A stretch of DNA of 48,739 nucleotides from a virus: the IMG/VR virus record IMGVR_UViG_3300025099_004370, positions 1 to 48,739 of that record. One strand, given 5' to 3'. The notes under the pieces are model-generated. The model had not been told where the DNA came from. It saw nothing but the letters and a program-made list of their open reading frames with translations, and ran no database searches. Shown here piece after piece: positions 33,623 to 44,514 of this stretch; position 1 is the stretch's first letter; every line of letters begins with the position of its first letter. The position numbers and the translations under genes were made by a program.

Positions 33623-36600
33623 ATGCCTCAAAAGACAAATAGTAACATACAAAACCCATACGGACAAGGTGACTATAATATTAGTATTAAAAGTACTGAG
33701 ATTTTGAGGAAACATTTGTTAGGGAAAAATTTAAGAAGTTCTTATTTAGCGGATGGAAACCCATTACCGCCACCCTACGGTGTTCAAATGCCTGGTGAAT
33801 TCAGTTATGAAACACAATCTGACTATCATATAATAGACCAAAAAACCGTAAGTGAAATAGGTGAAGGCCCCCAAACAAATCTTTTTTTAGATAATAGTTA
33901 TGGTCCACAAGGTGGGTATAAAGACGTTTTGTTGGTAGACGTTAAAAAAGTTTTACCCAGAAAACAAACAGATTATATATCACCAAGTACACTACAACCT
34001 CAAGCATTTGTGTCATCTCAATACACACCAGCTGAAATATTAGAAACAGTTAATATTACGGATAACATGATAAACACTATGAATTCTAATATATTAGATG
34101 ATAGTGAATTAATGAGAACATCTAGTGGGTATTTGAGGAGAAATTTAGCACATCTACAGGCACAATACCTAACTCAAAAAAGTGATGGTCCACAAGGTGG
34201 GTGGGAATATGATATTAGTAGTAGTCCAGGAAAAAAAGAATTAGAAGGTACAGACTTTATGTCCAGAATCACTAATTTATATTTTGGTTACTCTACCATT
34301 CCAGGTGATTACTTCGACTCGACGTTCGTACCAAACATAAACGAGTTAGCGAATAACGGAATATTAAAAGGTAGTGAAACTGACCCGTTCGATAGTTTCC
34401 AAGCTACCGCAAGTGCTATAGTAAGTTCTCTAACAGGTGGTGACGCGATACCGAAAAGTCCAATGGCTTACCCAAACCCAAGTGACGCTTTTATCGAATA
34501 TATGGGTAAGGAACAACAGTCAGCGTTATTCAACAACCTTCAATATAACATATTTCGTCCAGATTATACTAGAGTTCGTTTAGCAAATGAGGTAGAAGCT
34601 GTTAGGGCTTATTACTATGTTGGGTCAAAAAATTCCGAACCCAGTAGAATACAAAGTCCAATGGGAGCGGTACCACAGGATGAATTTGGTAGAAATGTAG
34701 CAGCTTTAGTTTATGGGCCATCTACCGTAGCAAAAGAATTGGAAACAGTAGATGGTAGTCCTTTATGGCAGTTTTATAAATTTGGTTTAGCAGGAGAAGC
34801 ATATACGGATGGTGGTACGTTAGATGGTGGTTGGACATGGTTCGGTTCCACATCTGTAGCATCATTAAATGCACCACCAGGACTGTTATTAAGTAGGTCA
34901 CACCGAAAACCGAAAAGAAAAGGGGGAATACTAGCTCAAACACAAAAATTAATAGACTCTGCACCATTAATGGGTGGAGCTAGACGAAAACACGCGGGAC
35001 ACGCCATAGACCAGACATCAAAAGTATTTAATGACGGGTATAAAGAAATACCAAAAGGTTCTGGGGTAAGACGTGTTGGTGAAGGATTTCTAGGTGGGAC
35101 AACCGTGGATGGTTACTGTAGGAGTTGGACCAAAGACAACCCCTACTATAAGTTTAAGAATATGGTGAGACATAAGGGTAATCACCTAGGAAAAACGAAT
35201 TCAGTTTTAACTAACACATTTAATCTTAATATTGCACCAGTAATGGGGGAAAATGTAGATACTAATGTAAAACAAAAAAATGTAAAAAAATATATGTTTT
35301 CTTTAGAAAACTTAGCGTGGAGAGGAACGTCAGAATTACAAAAACTACCCTTATCTGAAAGAGGACCTAATGGTGGGAGGATTATGTGGTTTCCACCATA
35401 TGATTTAACTTTTGGTGATACTAATTCAGCTCAGTGGAATTCTGTTAATTTTTTAGGTAGACCTGAACCAGTGTATACGTACAATTACACAGAAAGGATT
35501 GGTACTCTAGGTTGGAAAATGGTTGTAGACCATTCTTCCATATTAAATGAAATCGCACAAAACACGTTAAAAAATGTTACAGATTGGAAAGCGGATGAAA
35601 CTTTACACGCATTTTTTGCGGGATGTAAGGAATATGACATTTACGAATTAGCTTCTAAATTTCCTAATGTTTCACTAGATGATTTAATTACAGCACAAAA
35701 TGAAGTAACAGAACAATTTAACGCAAATCCAGAAGGTACATTATCTGAAGAAACCACACCAACACCACCAATGACCGGTGTACCCCCAGAAGGTGGTACG
35801 GCTTCGTTTGGTGGTGGAGGAAGTACAGGAACTTTTAATTTAAACGATATAGATGTTACTTCTAGTGGGGGAACAGCAACAAATGACCTACCAGGTAATA
35901 ATAACTCGGATTTTGGGTTTTTTGACGAGAATCCCCAAACTACGATAACATCGGACCAACAAGCCATACAAAACTCTCAAAGTAGTGAAGAACCTAGTAG
36001 AAATTTGGATACCACTAAAATTCTAGCAAGATTACTGGGTGAAGAAAATTATTTCCAAACCCTACAAGAAGAAGACGAGTTTATATATAACTCATTAAAA
36101 AGAGAACTACAACATTTCCACCCCAGTTTCCACTCGACTACACCAGAAGGACTTAATAGTAGATTAACTTTTTTACTACAATGTACAAGACCAGGAAATA
36201 CAATACCTACAGTTACCAGTGATGGTAAAAAAATTGTAGATGCTGATAATACCGCTTTTGGTGCACCACCGATATGTGTATTAAGGATTGGTGATTTTTA
36301 TCACACTAAAATAGCTATAGATTCTGTGAGTTTTAGTTATGACCCATTAGTGTTAGATATGAATCCAGAAGGTATTGGTTTACAACCAATGATAGCAAAT
36401 GTATCAATGAACTTTAAATTTATCGGAGGTCAAGGACTTAAAGAACCAGTATCTAGATTACAAAACGCATTATCATTTAACTTTTTTGGTAATACTGAAA
36501 TGTATGATAATAAAGCCTTCCAAACTGAAGGTACACCACTATTACCTAATGAACAAGATATTATAACCAGTTTAGAGGCACAACAAGCAAATCAGTCATC

Positions 36601-36706
36601 TAATAATGAAGGTGGTACTTCAGAAGATGGTGAAGAGGGTGGCCAAGTGAGTGGTGAACAAGAAGGTGGTAGTTTTTGGAACTTCTGGAATAACTCAACA
36701 CCTTAA
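33623..36706 (+). CDS. Large baseplate/tail structural protein
   Basis: A 1027-residue protein of no recognised family. It contains repeated GPQGG turns (SYGPQGGYKD, SDGPQGGWEYD), a Gly/Ser/Thr-rich linker near residue 715-760, and a C-terminal beta domain (SRLTFLLQCTRPGNTIPT, PICVLRIGDFYHTKIAIDSVSFSYDP, PMIANVSMNFKFIGG) of the kind found in tube-like baseplate proteins that nucleate the tail tube. The acidic Gly-rich tail ends FWNFWNN. Position between tape measure and gp53-like/hub genes supports a baseplate role. Confidence 0.65.
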   Translation: MPQKTNSNIQNPYGQGDYNISIKSTEILRKHLLGKNLRSSYLADGNPLPPPYGVQMPGEFSYETQSDYHIIDQKTVSEIGEGPQTNLFLDNSYGPQGGYKDVLLVDVKKVLPRKQTDYISPSTLQPQAFVSSQYTPAEILETVNITDNMINTMNSNILDDSELMRTSSGYLRRNLAHLQAQYLTQKSDGPQGGWEYDISSSPGKKELEGTDFMSRITNLYFGYSTIPGDYFDSTFVPNINELANNGILKGSETDPFDSFQATASAIVSSLTGGDAIPKSPMAYPNPSDAFIEYMGKEQQSALFNNLQYNIFRPDYTRVRLANEVEAVRAYYYVGSKNSEPSRIQSPMGAVPQDEFGRNVAALVYGPSTVAKELETVDGSPLWQFYKFGLAGEAYTDGGTLDGGWTWFGSTSVASLNAPPGLLLSRSHRKPKRKGGILAQTQKLIDSAPLMGGARRKHAGHAIDQTSKVFNDGYKEIPKGSGVRRVGEGFLGGTTVDGYCRSWTKDNPYYKFKNMVRHKGNHLGKTNSVLTNTFNLNIAPVMGENVDTNVKQKNVKKYMFSLENLAWRGTSELQKLPLSERGPNGGRIMWFPPYDLTFGDTNSAQWNSVNFLGRPEPVYTYNYTERIGTLGWKMVVDHSSILNEIAQNTLKNVTDWKADETLHAFFAGCKEYDIYELASKFPNVSLDDLITAQNEVTEQFNANPEGTLSEETTPTPPMTGVPPEGGTASFGGGGSTGTFNLNDIDVTSSGGTATNDLPGNNNSDFGFFDENPQTTITSDQQAIQNSQSSEEPSRNLDTTKILARLLGEENYFQTLQEEDEFIYNSLKRELQHFHPSFHSTTPEGLNSRLTFLLQCTRPGNTIPTVTSDGKKIVDADNTAFGAPPICVLRIGDFYHTKIAIDSVSFSYDPLVLDMNPEGIGLQPMIANVSMNFKFIGGQGLKEPVSRLQNALSFNFFGNTEMYDNKAFQTEGTPLLPNEQDIITSLEAQQANQSSNNEGGTSEDGEEGGQVSGEQEGGSFWNFWNNSTP
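33901..34202 (+). repeat. Two 17-bp direct repeats within the baseplate gene
   Basis: TGGTCCACAAGGTGGGT occurs at 33901-33917 and 34186-34202, in the same frame, coding GPQGG(W/Y). The exact base identity over 17 bp suggests recent duplication or strong constraint on this turn. Confidence 0.6.
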
Positions 36707-36716
36707 AAAATAAAAT

Positions 36717-37805
36717 ATGCCAGCAGAATTAAATTATAAAAATTTATTAAATCTATTTGTAGATAGAACTAAAAGTTATTCACTAGACACCAAAACTAGG
36801 ATAGAAGACCTATACTACCAAAATAGTATGGGGTTAGTGGAAGAATTTATGGTTAGTAGAAATTTTTCTTTTGGTACATTAGGTAGTGGTAATAGACATT
36901 TAGTGGGGATACCAAAAGATATAATAGACAGATTAAATACCTATTACATTACTTTAAAAAGTAATATAAGTGCTGAAACCACCACCATACAAAGTAAATT
37001 AAATGAGTGCAATCCAATAAAAGAAGAAAGAGAATATATTAAGAATTTATTAGATAGTACACTAGAAGACCAATTAGGTAAAACAATGTCTAGTGTGATG
37101 AATATTGTGAATAGTTGTAGAGAACAACAAAAATCTTTAACCGATACCATAGATAAATTAAATCTTATAACAGTTGATAGTTATGACGGTCAATATATAA
37201 ATCCAGGTGGTGGTAGGGTAGTTGCTTTACAACTGACAGCGGTTACAGCCCTAAATAATCTTACTACAAGTTATAATACTAGTGGTGGTTACCTGGATGC
37301 ATTCGTAACTAACTATATTAATAATAATTTTAGTAAAGGTTATGTGGGTGGTAATGAATACATATTTTTTAGTAATAGAATGTGTACAAATAAGAGTAAA
37401 ACCTTTACTTTTACTCAAAACTACACCAGAGAATTAGAAATATTAACCACAAATAGAAAAAGTGATTTATACGATAATTTATTTAAAAGAGATAGTGAAG
37501 GTATAAAAGGTTTGAAATATAGTACAATACTAATGTTTCAACCTAGAATTGACACTATGTTAAAAGGTTGGTTAAATTATGATTGTAACTTATTTGGTGG
37601 TAGAATAGAAAGGGGTTTAAATAGGGGATATAGTATTCTAGAGGATAATCTAAATAATTATTATACTGATTATAAAATAGGTTATGTGATAAACAGTGGA
37701 AATACAGCACAGACTTTAGTTAGAAATAGTTTGATTAGTAGAAATTCAGGAGTTCAGGATGGTAAATTTAACTATAAGTTAATGCAACAACTATACATTA
37801 GTTAA
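36717..37805 (+). CDS. Unknown baseplate-region protein
   Basis: A 362-residue protein, helical in the middle (EEREYIKNLLDSTLEDQLGKT, DTIDKLNLITVD) and Asn/Tyr-rich elsewhere (LNRGYSILEDNLNNYYTDYK). No motif recognised. Ten bases after the large structural gene and five bases before the gp53-like gene, so part of the baseplate operon and likely virion-associated. Confidence 0.65.
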   Translation: MPAELNYKNLLNLFVDRTKSYSLDTKTRIEDLYYQNSMGLVEEFMVSRNFSFGTLGSGNRHLVGIPKDIIDRLNTYYITLKSNISAETTTIQSKLNECNPIKEEREYIKNLLDSTLEDQLGKTMSSVMNIVNSCREQQKSLTDTIDKLNLITVDSYDGQYINPGGGRVVALQLTAVTALNNLTTSYNTSGGYLDAFVTNYINNNFSKGYVGGNEYIFFSNRMCTNKSKTFTFTQNYTRELEILTTNRKSDLYDNLFKRDSEGIKGLKYSTILMFQPRIDTMLKGWLNYDCNLFGGRIERGLNRGYSILEDNLNNYYTDYKIGYVINSGNTAQTLVRNSLISRNSGVQDGKFNYKLMQQLYIS

Positions 37806-37810
37806 CTAAT

Positions 37811-38128
37811 ATGACATATTATAATAGATATAACGAATTTGTGGTAAATGGTGACTATATAATGGTTCCCGGAATTAAACTAACCCCTAAACTTAGTGAT
37901 AGAAAAATAGTTTATAAGGTGGGTAAAACCAGACTGGACAAATTATCCCAACAATTTTATGATTCACCATATTATAGTTGGTTAATTATGTTAGCAAATC
38001 CAGCTTATGGTGGCCAAGAATGGAATATTCCGGATGGGACACTAATAGTGGTACCATTTCCATTAATGCAATCATTAGAGGAATATAAAAGTAAATTAGA
38101 TACACACTTCCTCTATTATGGCAAATAA
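37811..38128 (+). CDS. gp53-like baseplate wedge protein with LysM-type fold
   Basis: A 105-residue protein. IVYKVGKTRLDKLSQQFYDSPYYSWLIMLAN then GGQEWNIPDGTLIVVPFPL is the layout of T4 gp53-type wedge proteins, built on a LysM-like fold with YxVxxxxxLxxIAxxxYxxxxxWxxIxxxN and IxxGxxLxIP. In T4 this protein joins wedges around the hub. The end overlaps the hub gene by 11 bases, which fits stoichiometric coupled expression. Confidence 0.75.
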   Translation: MTYYNRYNEFVVNGDYIMVPGIKLTPKLSDRKIVYKVGKTRLDKLSQQFYDSPYYSWLIMLANPAYGGQEWNIPDGTLIVVPFPLMQSLEEYKSKLDTHFLYYGK

Positions 38129-41100
38129 ACTAAATTCAGGAGATATACTATCTTACCAAGTGGGTAATAATGTTATGGTTGTAGACCCTAATTTTATTGT
38201 TGACCCTGCTACTGGTAAAGCAAAAGAACGTTTAGTAGAACCAGAAGATTTAGTTATGTATGCTAATCTTACGGCAAAAATTTCACCACGTAGTAAAGTA
38301 ATAGTTGGGGAAGGAAATGAAAGTGAGGTTAATGTAGAAATATTTAAAGGTACATTAAATTTTCTTAAACCAGAAGGGAAATCTTCTATGGATTCAGATT
38401 GGACTGAGGCATTCACAGACCCAGAAGTCAACCAACAAGTAGTATCTGAAGATAAAAATACTGGTAATATAAGCAGAAGGATTGAAAACCAAACGGATTT
38501 CCAAGGGTTTGGTATCACCTCTATAGATGTTAAAATTAACGCTTCATACAGACCAACAGTAACCATAAATTTTACTGATGTTAGAGGGCAGACACTATTC
38601 CAACAAGCCAAAACTAACACCCCATACACAGCATTTTTTCACTTACCATACCCATTATTTTTTCTAACACTAAAAGGATATTACGGTAAAGCAGTAAAGT
38701 TTCAATTAATGTTGGAAAGTTTTGTGTCAAGATTTGACCCTAGTACGGGTGATTACCTAATTACCTGTCAGTTTATAGGTAATCACGTAGCCTTACTCAG
38801 GGACATAAATATGCATCAGGCAATGACTTCTCCATATATGTATCCTAATAGAGTTGATGCTACCACTGGAGAAGTAACATCAACTAAAGGTAGGCAAACC
38901 ACAGAAGAAGTTTTTGATATCTATCGTAAAAAAAAGTTAATAGCTCAAGATTTCCCCACATATACTATATTAGAATTAGTAAATGTAATAAAAGAGATAG
39001 ATGATGACATGTCTCTGGTTTTTGGTGAAGCAAATATGGCTTCCACCACCGACAAGTTAGAATATAAAGAAACACTAAAAGGGTTTAAGAACGCAATCTT
39101 TGGGACAAATGGATGGCAAGAGACCTACTTAGACATAGGAGAAAAGAAAAATATAAGAATACAGATAGACGACCCAAACTCTACTTCAGGTAAAACCGTG
39201 GATACTCTAGTATATCCGTTGAAAGGTGTAACAACAGCTAATAAAGCAGTAAAGGATGGAACCAACCCCAATGCCGCAAAAGAATTAGCAGAAAAGGCAA
39301 GAACAGCACTAGATATCATAGTTAACAAATACGTAAAGCTATTAAATAAAAACTCAACCTTTAACCCAAAGGCTCAATTACCGGAAGATAATCCAGGTAA
39401 ATACGCGGTTAAAACCTTGTTTTTAAAATCAGGATATAATCTTTACAGTGCACTCCAAATAGCGGGTACCGTAAAAACAAAAACCCTAACTGTTAAACTA
39501 AAAGAAGAATTTGCACCTTGGTTTTGTTTTGAGGGGTCTTATGAATCAGGTAGATTTTCTCCTGTGTGGAGAGAAACCGATAGACGGTTTGAGTTGAACG
39601 CGGAAACTATGGCAAAAGATATGAGTGCCATTCTTAACACAGCGTTAGAAGATAAATTAGGTTTTAAACCAACTATCAGAAATGTATTTTCTATTATCCT
39701 AGGGGGTGCAGACACCTTTTTAAGGTTAATGAATAATGTACATATAGATGCTATGGCGGTTAGTAATAATGAAAAACGTATTAATGCAGCTAAATCATCT
39801 AATGACGTAAGCCCGAATACGGGTATAAAAGTAGAACAACCAAAAACACTAGGTGAAGTGTTTCCTTGGCCTCAATACTATATAAGTAAACAAACTGAAA
39901 ATGGGGAAACTAAATACGAACTTACTTATCCGGGAGCAAAAGAAGTTGAAGAAATAACCGGAGCAAAAGATAAAAATGTTTGGCCTGAGGTAGATTTTGT
40001 GGAAGAATACGCTAAAACAGCAAATTACAAATACACTAAATTTCAAGCACCGATAGGTGATAGAGGTATAACTAAAAATATAACACCTATAGATGTTAAA
40101 GATTGGCCACCAACCACTACACCATATTCTTCTTTAGATGATACAGATTTATGGTTTGAGATATTAGATAGAGCACAAGAATTTATAAACTTGGGTAGTG
40201 TTAAAACTAGATATACACCACCATCTAGTAATATTAATAGTACTAATGTACAACCCGCTTTAGATGAGATAGCTAAATTAGACGCTAATAATCTTTATGA
40301 AAGTATTAAAAGTTCTACATCAGCAAAAAATGTTTTTAAAGATTTAGGTACTGGTGTCACGGGCGTTACCACTGATAATGGATTCGACGCTATAATAGAT
40401 ATATTACGAGAGGCTGACCCGGACAGATTTAATATTTATAGTAATTACGGGGTTGTGACCCCCGATACTGGAAAACCATCCAATATAATATTAACACCCC
40501 AACCATACACCGTTAAAGCAGGAGACTTTGAAGAAAGTTATAAAATATTAACATACACTAAATCTGACTCATTTTTTGATTTAATCCCTAATATACTAGG
40601 AAACTGGACTCAATCTAATTATGCGGGTATAGTAAATGTGACGGATTATTATAGTATAACTAAAAATCTAGAATATGACGTACAATATACTGGGTTATTA
40701 ACAGAAAAAGAAGACACTAAGTACTACACACAATTTGTCTATGCGAACGAAGATGACGCAAGGAAATATACTTTTGACGCTTTAATGGATAGGATGATAG
40801 ATAAAGATAAATTAAGTAACCAAATTCTAGTTAATGAATTCTATGAAGACGCGGCACATAAACCAGTAGTAACTGAAGGAGTTATTATTCCAGCAGCAGA
40901 CACCGCTTCTGCACAAGGTCTAATTTATGTGAGTGATACATTAAATCTTAGATTAACCTCACTTTTAAACACACCATATTTTATAAATTCTATATTACAA
41001 GGAGTTGATTATGAAAGAAACACACCAACCAACACAAGTCCATACGCTGCTTCAGCATATATTTTTCTAAACTCATTACCACTACCTACATTTAGAGAAA

Positions 41101-44100
41101 AAGCACTAAGTACTAGTGATACTAGTTTTGGGGATTATATATCACAATTATTTAATCAGATGCCAGCTTTACATAAAGTACCTATTGCACTCTTATTACG
41201 TATAGGTTCTGTTTGGTGGAGGTATAAAACAAATATCACGACCTCCATAGACCCACTAACTAGTGTTTGGAATGATTTGGGTAATGTAACTACAATTGCG
41301 GGAGCAGGAGGACCAAACTATGTTTATGATGAGGTAACACTTCTTCTAACTACACAATATAACTTTAATATGGGTGGGAACCCATATCTATATCAATCCC
41401 AACAATCAGTAGGTGTGGACAATTTTATACAAGTTGGTGTATACCCTAAAGTTATAGACGCTATTAATTATATTACTACAGATTCTAATAACTACACCAA
41501 TATTGGTGGGGGTCAAGTATTAAATAATATATTACCATCAGTACCTTTAGATATAGAAGAAAATATTATATTATCATTTACTTCTGACGACAGTACTAAA
41601 GTAAAATTTTATGATGTCTATGCTAATTCTGCGAATATAGGAGCAAATTTAGGAGTTACTTTTGAAGATGATGCACCACCATCTAGGTATTATATTTTAT
41701 ACCCATCTTCTGGTGGATTAAGGAGAACAGACGCAAGTACATACAATCCAACTAACGTATTCAATAATGTTACCCCACTTCATAATGGTGGGTGTAGATT
41801 TATTTGGCGTATATCTAATTACGGATATTTTGAAAATAAAGCTCCTTATCTTCCACAACCGCATGAATATTTGAAAGAAGTGTTACCTGGACAAGACCAA
41901 CAACAGGCTTGGAATTTAAGTGAGACCAGTACCTACTCAACAATACAAGAACTAAGAGGGGTCTTTAATAAAAAAGAATTAGACTTATTTGAAGATATGT
42001 TTTTACAGTTTTCTGGGTTAGAACCAGAAATTGTATTTAATAGTGGTACAATGAAAAACATAATTAAAGAATTGTGTATTGTTGAAGATAGTTGGTTAAA
42101 AGAAACTAATTTTGATACAGCAACATTAAGAACACCTAATAAATTAGCAAATGCACAATTCTTAAAATTCTTTAAATTAGTACAAAATTTCTTATCACAA
42201 GAAGTTAGATACGAACACACTAGTACCACTAACCTAAATGAAATTAATAATGGGAGCACCGCCACACAGTTACTAATGGCACTATATTACCAAAATAAAA
42301 ACACAGATTCACCAATCGCTAATAGTTATGATTTTGGGACTTATGCTGATAGTATTACTCCTGTGCCGATATCCCCAGCAAGTTTTGTGGTACCATTACC
42401 TTTAGAAGCACAAGATATGTTATTAGAAGTGGGACAATACTATAATGAAACTAATAGTGTCCAGTTTAATACGTTAACATCACTAAATGACCTTAACCCA
42501 ATCTATAACTTCTTTAAAACGGCTAGAGGACCCCAGGGTGAAGGTATAGAATTTAACAGAGAAAATATTAGGGGGTTCGCACCGATTCTTAGATTATATG
42601 CCGCACAGTGTGTTAAAGCGGTTACCCCACCATCAGCTACAGACTTTATAGATACTTTAGTCTCGAAACTAGAAATGTTAGAAGGTAACCAGGTTACCTA
42701 TGTTAACACACTAGTTAAAAAAGTACAAAAAAATATACAAAAAAATAAAAAACAAGATAGTGAGACACAAGAACCTATTACCGATGAAAGAACTAAGGTT
42801 AAAGCAGAACCACTAAAATTAGAACTATATCGTAGTTTTAAAACAATGAACGACAGATGGATAGCTGCTCTAACCATAGAAAATGATATGACATTATTTG
42901 AAAAGTTTCTATTCTTTGATACCGCTAATAGAGATATTGGAGATGAAGCTATAATTAATATTTGGAATATATTAAAACTAGATTCACCATTTGACACCGG
43001 CAACTCCAAAACCCTAACACAAAGTATTGATGGGTATATAAGTGGTATTCTTAAAGACAATTTCTTTAACTATATTGCTCTACCGTCATATATTAATTTC
43101 TTTAATATTGAAAATGATGTTACACAACGTCAAGGAAATGCACTATTTGGGACTTTCAAAGAAGTAGACACCCTTAAATCAGGACCTGCGTTCCTATGTC
43201 AGTATGTTGGAAACTCTTCACAACAACTAGACAGTAAGACAGAAAATAATGGATTTTTTGATGACGCACTAAACATACGAAGTGAAACTAATAACCCTTT
43301 AATTGCCAGTGAAATACCAAACAAAGAAAGAGCTAATAAAGTAGTTGCTTTTAATGTAGACTTCGGTTTAAAAAATCAAAATATTTTTGAATCGGTAACC
43401 CTAGACCAATCACAATACCAAAACACCTCAGAGAGTTATAGAATTTTACAAGAAATGGCGGATTCTGGGGGAGGGGCAGGTACATCAATGGCCTCACTCT
43501 CACTATTCAACGTTTACGCAAGTAGGAGTTATACAGCTACAATAACCTGTATGGGGAATGTATCAATACAACCAACTCAGTACTTCCAACTTAATTATCT
43601 ACCAATGTTCAATGGACCTTACTTTATTGTAAATGTTTCCCATTCGATAAGACCTAACAATATAGAAACAACATTTGAAGGTGTAAGACAACCATTAGCG
43701 GAATTACCAAACATAGAAAATCTGGTACAAAGGGTAGAAAGTAATTTATATAAAGCAGCAGAAACTAGACTAAAACAATTACCACAAGACCTCTACGCTG
43801 ATAATCTAAGTGCTACACCGGCCCAAATGAAAAAGACATCAACAAGTAACAAATATGTGGATTTAGTTTCTACTATAGATAGTCCTTTTATTAATGAAGA
43901 TGGTGTGACATTTCATAATATTATTGGTAGTGGTGTTGATGTAGATTTTTATTTAATGGACTATGACCCAGAAAAAACACATTTAGGTATAGATATACTA
44001 CCTAAAGAAACATCATACGAAAGAAGCATAAGTAAGAAAGGAATCTCAATTTTCCCTATATTACATGGTACAGTAACTAAGGCTGTGGATGGGTGTAATA

Positions 44101-44435
44101 ATTTACAGACTTCTGATGGTTGTGGTGAGTACGGTAATATGGTAGAAACCAAGTTAATAATAACTAATAATCCAGATGAAGATAAGACCTCTTATTACAT
44201 TGTAAGATATGGTTTTTTACGTAATACTAATTATAGTATTGATGACCCAGTACAAAAATCTGATTGTGGTCCTAATGGTAAAAAGATAGGAATTATGGGT
44301 AATAGTGGGTTATCTAAAGAATTACATTTACATATAGAACTACTTAGAGGTGTTATGAAAAATGGAAAAGTGGTACAACACTATTTAAATCCCGCAGCTT
44401 TTATACCAGCGATAAATACGGAAATAAACAATTAA
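38118..44435 (+). CDS. Giant baseplate hub/tail lysin with M23 peptidase domain
   Basis: A 2105-residue protein, the longest in the window. The N-terminal 230 residues (FTDVRGQTLFQQAKTNTPYTAF, FLTLKGYYGKAVKFQLML) look like a hub domain. Around residue 1800-1880, YTATITCMGNVSIQPTQYFQ followed by FNGPYFIVNVSHSIRP is the last beta barrel of hub proteins such as gp27/gpD. Residues about 1935-2095 form an M23 endopeptidase: HLGID near 1955 (zinc His and Asp) and HLHIEL near 2070 (catalytic and zinc His). The usual YxHL histidine is replaced in RYGFL, so activity is uncertain. Probably punctures and locally cuts cell wall peptide bridges. Confidence 0.82.
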   Translation: MANKLNSGDILSYQVGNNVMVVDPNFIVDPATGKAKERLVEPEDLVMYANLTAKISPRSKVIVGEGNESEVNVEIFKGTLNFLKPEGKSSMDSDWTEAFTDPEVNQQVVSEDKNTGNISRRIENQTDFQGFGITSIDVKINASYRPTVTINFTDVRGQTLFQQAKTNTPYTAFFHLPYPLFFLTLKGYYGKAVKFQLMLESFVSRFDPSTGDYLITCQFIGNHVALLRDINMHQAMTSPYMYPNRVDATTGEVTSTKGRQTTEEVFDIYRKKKLIAQDFPTYTILELVNVIKEIDDDMSLVFGEANMASTTDKLEYKETLKGFKNAIFGTNGWQETYLDIGEKKNIRIQIDDPNSTSGKTVDTLVYPLKGVTTANKAVKDGTNPNAAKELAEKARTALDIIVNKYVKLLNKNSTFNPKAQLPEDNPGKYAVKTLFLKSGYNLYSALQIAGTVKTKTLTVKLKEEFAPWFCFEGSYESGRFSPVWRETDRRFELNAETMAKDMSAILNTALEDKLGFKPTIRNVFSIILGGADTFLRLMNNVHIDAMAVSNNEKRINAAKSSNDVSPNTGIKVEQPKTLGEVFPWPQYYISKQTENGETKYELTYPGAKEVEEITGAKDKNVWPEVDFVEEYAKTANYKYTKFQAPIGDRGITKNITPIDVKDWPPTTTPYSSLDDTDLWFEILDRAQEFINLGSVKTRYTPPSSNINSTNVQPALDEIAKLDANNLYESIKSSTSAKNVFKDLGTGVTGVTTDNGFDAIIDILREADPDRFNIYSNYGVVTPDTGKPSNIILTPQPYTVKAGDFEESYKILTYTKSDSFFDLIPNILGNWTQSNYAGIVNVTDYYSITKNLEYDVQYTGLLTEKEDTKYYTQFVYANEDDARKYTFDALMDRMIDKDKLSNQILVNEFYEDAAHKPVVTEGVIIPAADTASAQGLIYVSDTLNLRLTSLLNTPYFINSILQGVDYERNTPTNTSPYAASAYIFLNSLPLPTFREKALSTSDTSFGDYISQLFNQMPALHKVPIALLLRIGSVWWRYKTNITTSIDPLTSVWNDLGNVTTIAGAGGPNYVYDEVTLLLTTQYNFNMGGNPYLYQSQQSVGVDNFIQVGVYPKVIDAINYITTDSNNYTNIGGGQVLNNILPSVPLDIEENIILSFTSDDSTKVKFYDVYANSANIGANLGVTFEDDAPPSRYYILYPSSGGLRRTDASTYNPTNVFNNVTPLHNGGCRFIWRISNYGYFENKAPYLPQPHEYLKEVLPGQDQQQAWNLSETSTYSTIQELRGVFNKKELDLFEDMFLQFSGLEPEIVFNSGTMKNIIKELCIVEDSWLKETNFDTATLRTPNKLANAQFLKFFKLVQNFLSQEVRYEHTSTTNLNEINNGSTATQLLMALYYQNKNTDSPIANSYDFGTYADSITPVPISPASFVVPLPLEAQDMLLEVGQYYNETNSVQFNTLTSLNDLNPIYNFFKTARGPQGEGIEFNRENIRGFAPILRLYAAQCVKAVTPPSATDFIDTLVSKLEMLEGNQVTYVNTLVKKVQKNIQKNKKQDSETQEPITDERTKVKAEPLKLELYRSFKTMNDRWIAALTIENDMTLFEKFLFFDTANRDIGDEAIINIWNILKLDSPFDTGNSKTLTQSIDGYISGILKDNFFNYIALPSYINFFNIENDVTQRQGNALFGTFKEVDTLKSGPAFLCQYVGNSSQQLDSKTENNGFFDDALNIRSETNNPLIASEIPNKERANKVVAFNVDFGLKNQNIFESVTLDQSQYQNTSESYRILQEMADSGGGAGTSMASLSLFNVYASRSYTATITCMGNVSIQPTQYFQLNYLPMFNGPYFIVNVSHSIRPNNIETTFEGVRQPLAELPNIENLVQRVESNLYKAAETRLKQLPQDLYADNLSATPAQMKKTSTSNKYVDLVSTIDSPFINEDGVTFHNIIGSGVDVDFYLMDYDPEKTHLGIDILPKETSYERSISKKGISIFPILHGTVTKAVDGCNNLQTSDGCGEYGNMVETKLIITNNPDEDKTSYYIVRYGFLRNTNYSIDDPVQKSDCGPNGKKIGIMGNSGLSKELHLHIELLRGVMKNGKVVQHYLNPAAFIPAINTEINN

Positions 44436-44490
44436 GAAACAATATATAGTCTAAACTAGATTAAAGATTGACTATTATTGATTTAACGTA

Positions 44491-44498
44491 TATTTATA
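44491..44498 (+). promoter_or_regulatory. TATTTATA late-type promoter box
   Basis: ACGTATATTTATATATAAAC, 16 bases before the ATG at 44515, after the hub stop. Confidence 0.5.
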
Positions 44499-44514
44499 TA
44501 TAAACTAATAAATC

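Noticed and set aside
40434-40441. TATTTATA inside the hub gene
   Set aside because: Within coding sequence with no start downstream; chance match in AT-rich DNA.
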